Below, piece after piece: positions 8,765-17,354 of a stretch of DNA of 64,000 nt; positions within the stretch are counted from its first letter, which is position 1; each line of letters begins with the position of its first letter. The DNA is from Thiocapsa sp. GTDB lineage: Bacteria; Pseudomonadota; Gammaproteobacteria; Chromatiales; Chromatiaceae. The translations under genes were made by a program, and so were the position numbers. The notes under the pieces were generated by a model. That model had not been told where the DNA came from. It searched no databases and saw nothing but the letters and a program-made list of their open reading frames with translations. Location of the stretch: positions 5,456,501 through 5,520,500 of the forward strand of contig NZ_CP073760.1 of NCBI RefSeq assembly GCF_018399035.1, read 5' to 3'.

Positions 8765-11700
8765 ATGTCTGACTTGATCAAAGACCTGATCCACATCCCC
8801 GAGCGCGTCCAGCGCGGGGATTTCGTGCTCAACCTGGCCAGCGGCCTGGAGGAGGACGCCGTCGAGCAGACGCTCCGGGACTATGTCGTCACCCCGCAGC
8901 TCGCGCGCTGTTTCGAAGACGCCCTGAGCTTCGTGAAGAGCGCGGTCACGGGCGGGCGGAACCGCAACAAGGGCGCTTATCTGCACGGCAGCTTCGGCAC
9001 GGGTAAGTCGCACTTCATGGCGGTGCTGCACCTGCTGCTGCAGGGCCATGTCCTGGCGCGCGCCATCCCGGAGCTGGGGACTGCGGTCGCCAAGCACAGC
9101 GACTGGATGCAGAGCCGCAACATCCTGCTGGTGCCCTATCACATGATCGGCGCCGCGAGCATCGAGGCCGGCGTGCTCGGCGGCTATGCGCGGCACATCC
9201 GCAAGCTCCACCCGAACGCCCCGGTCCCCGGCTTCTATATGAGCCGGCGTCTCTTCGAGGACGCCCGGGCGATGCGCCGGCACCTGGGGGACGAGCGCTT
9301 CTTCGCCGCGCTGAACGCCGCGGGCGAGGCTGGCGGGCGGTCTGGCGGAAGCGACGACGGTTGGGGGGATGTCGCGACCGGCTGGGATGCCGTGAGCTTC
9401 GATGCGGTAACGTCCGGACCGACGCGGGGGCACGCGGACGAGCACGACCGCGACCGGCTGGTGAGCGATCTGGTCGGGAGTCTGTTTACAGCGTTCGCGG
9501 ACCTGGCCAACACCCAAAGCGGCGGCTATCTCGAGTTCGACGAGGGGCTGCGCGTCATGACCCGGCACGCCAAGGCGCTTGGCTACGACGCGGTCATCCT
9601 CTTTCTCGACGAGCTCATCCTCTGGCTCGCGAGCCGCCTGTCGGACCGCAACTTCATCAACAGCGAGATCCAGAAGGTCGTCAAGCTGGTCGAGACCGGC
9701 ATCCCGCGCGAGCTGCCGGTGATCAGCTTCATCGCCCGTCAGCGCGACCTGCGCGAGTTCGTCGGCGATCAGTACAGCGGGGTCGAGCAGGAGATCCTGA
9801 GCGACTCGCTGAAATACTGGGAGGGGCGCTTCCACACGATCACGCTGGAGGATCGCAACCTGCCGGTGATCGCCCAGCGGCGTCTGCTTGCGCCCCTCGA
9901 CGCGGCGGCGCGGGGCCAGATCGATGCGGCCTTTGCCCAGACCGAGACGATGCGCGAAGACGCCTTCAACCTGCTGCTCACCAGCGGGGGCGACCGCGAG
10001 ATGTTCCGTGCGCTCTATCCCTTCAGCCCGGCCCTGGTGCAGGCGCTGGTCGCGCTGTCCTCGGCGCTGCAGCGCGAGCGCACGGCGCTCAAGGTCATGC
10101 TGATGCTGCTGGTGGAGCAACGCGAGACCCTGGCGCTGGGCAGTGTTATCCCGGTGGGCGATCTCTACGACGTCATCGCCTCCGAAGCGGAGCCCTTTTC
10201 CGAGCAGATGCGCCAGCATTTCGACAACGCCAAGCTGCTGTTCGAGCGCAAGCTGATCCCGCTGCTGGAGTTGGAGCATCAGATCGGCGTCCAGGCACTC
10301 CGGGAGCTGCCGCCGGGCGATCCGCGCCGGCACGCCTTCAACAACGACCTGCGTCTGCTCAAGACGCTGGTGCTGGCCGCGCTGGTTCCCGAGGTCGAGA
10401 GCTTCAAGCAGCTCACGGCGACCAAGCTCGCGGCCCTGAATCACGGCACCATCCGCTCGCCCATCCCCGGCCAGGAGGCCCGCACGGTGCTGCAGAAGTG
10501 CCGTAAATGGGCGGGGCAGGTGGGCGAGATCAAGATCTCGGAAGACACCAGCCCGATCATCGGCATACAGCTCTCGGGCGTGGATACCGAGGGCATCCTC
10601 GAGCAGGCGCGCATCAACGACAACGACGGCAACCGCCGACGTCTGGTCAAGGAGATGGTCTTCGCTGCCTTCGGGGTTCGCGACGACAATCAACTCTTCG
10701 TCGAGCACGAGTGGCTGTGGCGCGGCACCCGTCGGCGCGTGGAGGTGTTGTTCCAGAACATCCGCGAGATCACCGACGAGCGCTATTTCGAGGCGCGCGA
10801 CGAGCAATGGAAGCTCATCATCGACTTTCCCTTCGACACCGGCAACTACTCGCCGACCGACGATCAGGCCAAGGTCAGGGATTACGAGGGCGCGGGCGGA
10901 CAGGCGCGAACCCTCTGCTGGCTGCCCTATTTTCTCAGTCAGAGCGCCCGGCAGAATCTGGGCAAGCTGGTCGTGCTCGAAGACATCCTCAAGAGCGAGG
11001 ACAGCTTCAACCGCTACAGCCGCCATCTCAGCCCGCAGGATCGGGCGAGCGCTCGGACACTGCTGGAGAATCAGCGCAGCCAACTGCGCCAGCAGATGAA
11101 AGACATCCTGATGGGCGCCTACGGTGTCGCGGCACCCTTGCCCGGATCGCTCGACAACACCGATCTGCTCGAATCGCAGCTCATGTCTCTGCAGCCCGGA
11201 TTCACGCCGAGGCCGCCGCAGGGCACGACCATGGCGCGGGCCTTCGAGCAACTGCTCGGGCAGGCGCTGGCGTTTCAGTACCCGGATCATCCGGCCTTTT
11301 TTGAGCTTCAAGGTGACGGCGAGGTCCGACCGGGCGATCTGGGCAAGGTCTTCACGGAGCTGCGCCGCGCCATCCATGCCCCGCACGGGCGCATCGACGT
11401 GGACAGCCCGCTGCGTCCGCTGATGCGCCAGATCGCCCAGCCGCTGAAGCTCGGGGAGATGCACGAGCGTCACTTCATCTTCAAGGAGGACTGGCCTCAG
11501 CACCTCGGGCGCGAGCTGGCCAAAGCGGGCGGGGAGGTGACCGTGGGGGCGCTGCGCGCGGCGATGGACCGGCCGCAGCCCAAGGGGCTGCCGACGGCCG
11601 TGCAGAATCTACTCATCCTGATCTTTGCCGAGCACGGCCAGTACGCCTTTACCTTTCACGGCGGTCCTTACGAGGATTTCACGCTGAAGGACATCCGCGA

Positions 11701-12325
11701 CGACCTGGTGTTGATCAAGCAGGATCTGGCCGAGCCTGCGCTCTGGAAGCCGGCGCTGGATCACGCGGGGGCCTTGTTCGGCCTGACGATCAATCCCCTG
11801 AGGACGGCGAACAACCAGAACGCGCTGCAAAAAGAGGTGCGCGACGCGGTCAAGACCTCGCTGGAGCCCTGTCGTACGCTGCTGGCCGAGCTGACCGACC
11901 AGCTCGGCGCCTTGGGTCTTTCGGCGAGCGGCAATCGACTCGCCAATGCCACACTTGCCGTCGCTGTGCTGGAGGATCTGCACGGGCGCGAAGGGCCTGC
12001 ATTGGTCGGCGCTTTGGCGGGCATCACACCCGTCACCAGCCTGCCGGCGCTGGCCCGCAGCATCATCGCCGCGACGCGCGTGAGCAATGCCATTGCGGAC
12101 AACAACTGGGCCTTGTTGGAGGCCGTCTGGGACGGCGGCGAGGGTGTGCGGATCAAGCGCGCCGTGGCCGACGCACTGGCGGCGGACGAGCTGGTCACCT
12201 CCCTGGCCGATGCGCTCAAGCAGGCCCAGGCGGATGCGACGCGGCTGATCCGGCTGCCGCCGGTCGTTCCCCCGGTCGTGCCGCCACCGGAGCCGCCCCG
12301 GGACGCAAGGGCAAGAAGGTGCTGA
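8765..12325 (+). CDS. pglY: BREX-2 ATPase PglY, 3' frameshift
   Basis: PglY is the large P-loop ATPase of type 2 BREX. I chose ATG 8765 (MSDLIKDLIHIPERVQRGDFVL); the open frame upstream has no family text. Walker A is GSFGTGKSHF near residues 77-86, and a Walker B-like VILFLDELILWL follows near 278. The protein is 1186 residues and ends in a proline-rich PPVVPPVVPPPEPP stretch. The expected C-terminus (GRKGKKVLKKDDRQGLEVDEA onward) continues in another frame from about 12301 to TGA 12451-12453. A single-base indel near 12290-12300 has therefore replaced about 50 residues with seven aberrant ones. The ATPase domain is untouched, so partial function is possible. Confidence 0.88.
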   Translation: MSDLIKDLIHIPERVQRGDFVLNLASGLEEDAVEQTLRDYVVTPQLARCFEDALSFVKSAVTGGRNRNKGAYLHGSFGTGKSHFMAVLHLLLQGHVLARAIPELGTAVAKHSDWMQSRNILLVPYHMIGAASIEAGVLGGYARHIRKLHPNAPVPGFYMSRRLFEDARAMRRHLGDERFFAALNAAGEAGGRSGGSDDGWGDVATGWDAVSFDAVTSGPTRGHADEHDRDRLVSDLVGSLFTAFADLANTQSGGYLEFDEGLRVMTRHAKALGYDAVILFLDELILWLASRLSDRNFINSEIQKVVKLVETGIPRELPVISFIARQRDLREFVGDQYSGVEQEILSDSLKYWEGRFHTITLEDRNLPVIAQRRLLAPLDAAARGQIDAAFAQTETMREDAFNLLLTSGGDREMFRALYPFSPALVQALVALSSALQRERTALKVMLMLLVEQRETLALGSVIPVGDLYDVIASEAEPFSEQMRQHFDNAKLLFERKLIPLLELEHQIGVQALRELPPGDPRRHAFNNDLRLLKTLVLAALVPEVESFKQLTATKLAALNHGTIRSPIPGQEARTVLQKCRKWAGQVGEIKISEDTSPIIGIQLSGVDTEGILEQARINDNDGNRRRLVKEMVFAAFGVRDDNQLFVEHEWLWRGTRRRVEVLFQNIREITDERYFEARDEQWKLIIDFPFDTGNYSPTDDQAKVRDYEGAGGQARTLCWLPYFLSQSARQNLGKLVVLEDILKSEDSFNRYSRHLSPQDRASARTLLENQRSQLRQQMKDILMGAYGVAAPLPGSLDNTDLLESQLMSLQPGFTPRPPQGTTMARAFEQLLGQALAFQYPDHPAFFELQGDGEVRPGDLGKVFTELRRAIHAPHGRIDVDSPLRPLMRQIAQPLKLGEMHERHFIFKEDWPQHLGRELAKAGGEVTVGALRAAMDRPQPKGLPTAVQNLLILIFAEHGQYAFTFHGGPYEDFTLKDIRDDLVLIKQDLAEPALWKPALDHAGALFGLTINPLRTANNQNALQKEVRDAVKTSLEPCRTLLAELTDQLGALGLSASGNRLANATLAVAVLEDLHGREGPALVGALAGITPVTSLPALARSIIAATRVSNAIADNNWALLEAVWDGGEGVRIKRAVADALAADELVTSLADALKQAQADATRLIRLPPVVPPVVPPPEPPRDARARRC

Positions 12326-12574
12326 AGAAAGACGATCGCCAAGGCTTGGAGGTCGACGAGGCCCGCCGCGTTCTGAAGGAGATCGAGCCGCTGCTGCAGG
12401 ACGGGGTGACACTGGATATCCGTTATCAGGTCATCGCGGACACGGACGGCTGACGATTCCGACGCCGGTGGGGTCCGGATTTCAGGTGCAAGCCCCTTCA
12501 TCAACGGGGGGAGCGTTGCCTCGGTCGATCGACGGGCGTATAAACACATAAACACCGATTGATGAGCAACCGTT

Positions 12575-12805
12575 ATGACACGCTGGAACGTGGCAGTCTC
12601 CGATGAAACCGACCAAGCCCTGCGCATGTTCCTAGCCAGTCGCGGCGCCGGGCGCAAGGGCGGTCTGTCGCGCTTCATCGAGGAAGCGGTGCAGGCGCAT
12701 ATCCTGGAGTTGAGCGCGGAGGAGGCGAAGACCGCCAACGCGGCGGTCGGTGAGCACGCGATCGATGCCATGGTCGATGAAGCGCTGGCCTGGGCTAAGC
12801 GCTAG
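12575..12805 (+). CDS. Ribbon-helix-helix antitoxin (PIN partner)
   Basis: This 76-residue protein begins MTRWNVAVSDETDQALRMFLASRGAGRKGGLSRFIEEAVQAHIL, which fits a ribbon-helix-helix fold, and ends in an acidic helix (MVDEALAWAKR) that usually occupies the toxin. The start codon of the PIN toxin follows two bases after its stop. It probably autoregulates the pair. It lies 121 bases after the shifted pglY frame ends, in a gap that includes an A/T-rich stretch (TATAAACACATAAACACC at about 12540). Confidence 0.8.
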   Translation: MTRWNVAVSDETDQALRMFLASRGAGRKGGLSRFIEEAVQAHILELSAEEAKTANAAVGEHAIDAMVDEALAWAKR

Positions 12806-12807
12806 TC

Positions 12808-13227
12808 GTGCGCGTGGTGCTGGACACGAACATCTTCTTCAGCGCGCTGATCTCACCCCATGGTCCACCCGACAGCATCTATCGGGCGTGGCGGACCGCG
12901 CGCTTCACCCTGGTGACTTCCCGGGCGCAGTTGGAGGAGATCCGCCGCGCCAGTCGGTATCCCAAGTTACAGGCCGTGCTGCAACCCGCGAAGGTCGGTT
13001 TGATGATCAACAACCTTCAGCGCGCGATCGTGCTCGAGGCGCTCCCCGACGGCTTCGAGACCGCTGATCCGGACGATGCCTTCCTGCTCGCGATGGCCCG
13101 GGCCGGCGAGGCGGATTATCTGGTCACGGGTGACCGCCGGGCGGGCCTGTTGCAGCGGGGATCCCTTGGGCGGACGCGGATTCTGACGCCAGCCGCGTTT
13201 TGTGGCGAAGTGCTCGGACGCCACTGA
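12808..13227 (+). CDS. PIN-domain RNase toxin
   Basis: This 139-residue PIN nuclease starts at GTG 12808 (RVVLDTNIFFSALISPHGPP). The acidic metal site is visible as D in LDTN near residue 5, E in AQLEEIRRAS near 43, D in ETADPDDAFLLAMA near 86-88 and D in YLVTGDRR near 106. It belongs to the family of putative TA toxins with a PIN domain and would cleave RNA when released from the upstream RHH antitoxin. It ends 24 bases before pglZ. No damage is seen. Confidence 0.87.
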   Translation: MRVVLDTNIFFSALISPHGPPDSIYRAWRTARFTLVTSRAQLEEIRRASRYPKLQAVLQPAKVGLMINNLQRAIVLEALPDGFETADPDDAFLLAMARAGEADYLVTGDRRAGLLQRGSLGRTRILTPAAFCGEVLGRH

Positions 13228-13251
13228 ACGGTCTCATCATAAGAGCTCCAG

Positions 13252-16028
13252 ATGATCGCTGCCTTATCGAATCCGTCCGTCTCGGACCCCGCCGCGCTCC
13301 CGAACTCCGTGCTCACTCAGGTGCAGGCGATCCTGACCAAGGACGCCGAGGCGGATCGGATTGCGCTGGTCTGGCCCGAGCCCATCGAGCCGCGCGAGCT
13401 GCGGCGGCAGCTCTCGGACACGCGGCTGCGGGTCGTCTACTGCCCCTCGGAGCTGGCGATGCGCGAGCTGCTGGTGACGCACGCGACGGGGGACGAGCGT
13501 CTGGTGATGCTCTCGCCTTTCGATGAAACGCGCCTGTCCAAGGACGTCTTAGCGCGCCTCTGGGGTTGCGAGCCGAAGCGCATCAGCCCCTGGCGGACAC
13601 TGGAGCAGCTGTTGCGGGTGCGCCAGATCGATCCGCGTCTGACCGGCAAACCTTATCGCTGGATTGCCGAGGCCCTGGTCGATGCCTATGACCGCTATCG
13701 CGGGCGGATTCAGTTCGGCGATGTGCTGGATGTCGACAAGGCGTGGCGCGCCCTGGCGTTGGCGCGGCTCGATTTCACGGCCGATGCGCTCGATCTGGAT
13801 GCGCTTCTGGATTGGTCGCGCGGATCGCAGGTCGGCGCGGCGGTCTCATCGCTCCCCGAGCCCCTGATCGCGCACCTGGGTGACTGGCTGGCGCCCCGGC
13901 TCGGCGCCTCGACCGAGCTGGTCCTGAGCCTGTGGCGACAAGGGCACGCGGGCGACATGGTGGCGATTGGCCTGGTCTGCTCGGTGCTGTATCGCGACGG
14001 GCTGACGCCGGACCAGGCCGTCTTCCAGGCCCGGGGCCGGCTGCGCGAGCGCCTCATCGGCGGTGCTCGGATCGAGGATACGACGCTGCAGGACTACAGC
14101 CGCACCACCGTGGCTTATCTGGAACGGTTTCTGGCCGACCACCCTTATCGCACGCTGGATGCTCCGCTTGCGCAAGCCGAGCAACTCCTGGCGAGTCTCG
14201 ACATGCGCCCGCTCGCGGCCTCTTCCGACCTGCTTCCGGGTGGTTTCAGCCTGCGGCTCGATCGGCTCGCGCAGACGCTCAAAACGGCGCTTGCGGGCAA
14301 ACCGATCGAGCCCGCGCTTTCCGCCCTGTCGGATCTTCAACGTCATCAACTCGCCAAGGTCCGCACGGAGCAGCTCGGCACGGCAGAGCTGGCGGTCCGC
14401 GCCTGCCGTTGGCTGAGAACCGAGGAGACGGAGCGGGGAGCCTGCCGGAGGAGATCGGAGACTATGTCGAGAGCGGCGGCTATCTGGACTGGGCCCGCAG
14501 CCGCCTCTGGTCGGGCGACGCGCACGAGGCCCTGAATCGTGTCTACACGCAGTTGGTCGGCCAGATTTCCGCGCGGCGCGAGCGTCTGAACGAGCGCTTC
14601 TCGCACCATCTGCCGGCGATCGCACGGGGAGATCAGGTCGATGCGTCGGTCTTGCCGGTCGAGCGGGCGATGGAGGGCCTGGTCGCTCCGCTGGCGAAGC
14701 AGCAGCCGGTGCTGGTCCTGGTGCTCGACGGGATGAGTCAGGCGGTCTACCGCGAGCTTGCAGGCGATCTGCTGCACGACGGATGGGTGGAGCTGCAACC
14801 CGCTGACAGCACCCGCCCCTGTTGTCTGCTCGCCGCCTTGCCGACGATCACCCGGATCAGCCGCTATGCCTTGCTGGCCGGCACGCTGGGCGAGGGCGGC
14901 GGTGCGGACGAGAAGAAGGCCTTTGCCGCGCATCCCGCCTTGAAGAGGCTCTCCTCAACGAAGTGTCCTCCCCGGTTGTTTCACAAGGTCGATCTCCAGC
15001 AGGCGGGCAGTGGTGCTTTGGCCGAAGAGGTGCGCGAGGTCATCGCGGGCCAGTCGCATAAGGTCGTCGGTGCGGTCATCAATGCGGTCGATGACCAGTT
15101 GAGCAGCGGTGCGCAGGTGTCCGTGCGCTGGTCGGTGGCATCGATCGGCGTGCTGCGCCGGATCCTGGAGGCCGCCCGGGAGTCGCGAAGGCTGGTGATC
15201 CTCACGAGCGACCATGGCCATGTGTTGGATCACGACATGACGCTCGTGAAAACGGCTGCCGAGGCGGAGCGCTTCAAGCCATCGAGTGAGCCGGTCGGGG
15301 TCGGCGAGGTGCGGGTCTCGGGCGAGCGCGTCGTGCTTCCCGGCAACCAGGTCATCCTGCCCTGGTCCGAGCGGATTCGCTATACGGCGAAGAAGATGGG
15401 TTATCACGGCGGCGGCTCGCTCCAAGAAGTGCTGATTCCGTTCGGCGTTTATCGAAGTGCCGGCGAGACCGGGCCGATCGAGGGTTGGCGGGAAGTCGCG
15501 CGACAGGCGCCCGATTGGTGGGCGCTCGGGCCGGTTGCGGAGCCGAATGCCACGGCCTTGGGTGATGCGGTCCCGACGTCTTCGGCCAGACCGCCGAAGC
15601 CGTCGAAGCGGGACGCGCGCAACCTTGACCTGTTCGCCGCACTGCCGACATCCGCTTCTGAGCCCGGTGCCGTGCCCGGTCCTGTGCCGGATTCCGAGTC
15701 GGGTTCCGAAGCGGCGGGCGAGGGCGATTGGATCGCGGCCCTCATGGTCTCGCCGGTTTATGCGCAGATGAAGGCGCGCAGCGCTCGGGTGATGGTGAGC
15801 GAGACGCAGCTTCGGCAGCTCCTGGAGCTGCTCTCCCGGGCGGGCGGTCAGCAGATGGCCGCCGCCGTGGCGCAAGGCTTGGGTCTCCCCGAGATCCGCC
15901 TGAACGGACTCCTGGCGGGCGTGCAGAAGCTGCTGAACGTCGATGGCTATCCGGTCCTGGCGATCGATCGGGTGTCCAAGACGATCCGGCTCGATCTGGC
16001 CTCGCTGAAGATGCAATTCGAGCTATGA
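13252..16028 (+). pseudogene. pglZ: BREX-2 phosphatase-like PglZ, frameshifted
   Basis: PglZ has an alkaline-phosphatase-superfamily domain and is a signature BREX component. Frame 1 runs from ATG 13252 (MIAALSNPSVSDPAALPNSV) to about 14430 and then goes out of frame. The homologous text resumes in frame 3 as GSLPEEIGDYVESGGYLDWA and continues to TGA 16026-16028. One missing base near GAGCGGGGAG (14431-14440) explains it. The metal-site core VLVLVLDGMSQAVYREL and ILTSDHGHVLDH both lie after the shift, so the encoded protein would lack the catalytic domain unless translation re-phases. Rejoined length is about 925 residues, normal for PglZ. Its stop overlaps the brxD ATG by four bases. Confidence 0.85.
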
Positions 16029-17354
16029 GCATCAGCCAGCAGCGCAGAGACGACATCATCGACGCACTGCGGCGCGGCACCGTGCCGCAATACGGGCTCG
16101 ACGCGCTTGCGGTGGGGCTCGCGCCCTTCGAGGGCGCATTCGACGACGAGCTGACAAAGGTCGCGCGCGGGCGTGGGCAGTTCAAGGCGATTCGCGGCGA
16201 GTACGGCAGCGGCAAGACCTTCATCGCCCGCTGGCTGCGCGAGCGCGCCCAGCGCCTGGGCTTCGCCTGCGCCGAGGTGCAGATCTCCGAGACCGAGACG
16301 CCGCTGCACCGCCTGGAGACGGTCTACCGGCGTCTGATCGAGCGTCTGACCACGGCGGATTCGCCCTCCGGGGCCTTCCGTAATGTCATCGATGCCTGGT
16401 TCTTTGCGCTCGAGGAGGACGTGATCGCTCAGGGCGAAGTGGATCCCGACGACGTCGCAGCCTTGATGCAGGCCACCGACGCGCTCATGGAGAAACGTCT
16501 CGGCGAGGTGGTGCGCTCCGCACCGGCCTTTGCGCTGACCCTGCGGGCCTATCGGCGCGCGCTGCTTGAAGGGCGCGACGACATCGCCGACGGGCTGCTG
16601 GCCTGGATGGCCGGCCAGCCGAACATCGCCGCGACGATCAAGCGTTACGCCAGTATCAAAGGGGACATCGACCATTTCGGCGCCTTGAGCTTCCTGCAGG
16701 GCGTGCTGACGATTCTGAAAGACTCCGGCCATCCGGGGCTGCTCTTGGTCCTGGACGAGGTCGAAACCCTGCAGCGCATGCGCGGCGACGTCCGCGACAA
16801 GAGCCTGAATGCGCTGCGGCAGCTCATGGACGAGATCGACAGCGGACGTTTTCCGGGGCTCTATCTGGTGATCACCGGGACGACGGCATTCTTCGACGGA
16901 CCCATGGGGGTGCAGCGCTTGCCGCCCTTGGCGCAGCGTCTTGCCGTGGACTTCGCGACCGACGCACGCTTCGACAATCCCCGAGCCGTGCAGATTCGGC
17001 TCAAGGGCTTCGACGTCGCGTCCTTGTGCGAGGTGGGCCGCAAGGTGCGGGATCTGTATGCAGAGGGTCGGGCAGAGGGCAGGGCGCCCGGGCGCCTCGC
17101 CGAGATGGTCGACGACACCTATGTCGCCGCGCTCGCCGGGGCCGTGACGGGCGCGCTCGGCGGCAAGGTCGGGATCGCCCCGCGGCTGTTTCTGAAGAAG
17201 CTGGTCGGCGAGGTCCTGGATCGCGTCGATCAGTTCACCGACTTCGACCCGCGGCAGCACTATGCACTGACCGTCGGCGACCGGGAGCTGACCGCTGTCG
17301 AGCGTGCCGCGCGATCCGCCCGAGGGCGTCGACGACATCGAGCTGGATCTGTGA
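16025..17354 (+). CDS. brxD: BREX-2 ATPase BrxD, 3' frameshift into brxHI
   Basis: BrxD is the AAA-type ATP-binding component of type 2 BREX. ATG 16025 overlaps the pglZ stop (ATGA). Walker A is GEYGSGKTF near residues 59-67 and Walker B LLLVLDEVETL near 239-249. Near 17310-17312 the frame shifts: the expected tail DPPEGVDDIELDL ending at TGA 17352-17354 is in another frame, and the actual frame reads SARGRRRHRAGS. No stop follows, so the ORF continues in frame into brxHI through its GTG (17351). As sequenced this makes a BrxD-BrxHI fusion of about 1150 residues. Confidence 0.85.

Noticed and set aside
8687..11503. 938-codon open frame on the minus strand
   Set aside because: It is antisense to pglY; composition is that of a shadow frame in high-GC DNA and the plus strand has clear family motifs.
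15728..16024. 5' extension of the brxD frame upstream of 16025
   Set aside because: The frame is open but overlaps the pglZ 3' end and lacks family text; ATG 16025 with the ATGA overlap fits BrxD.
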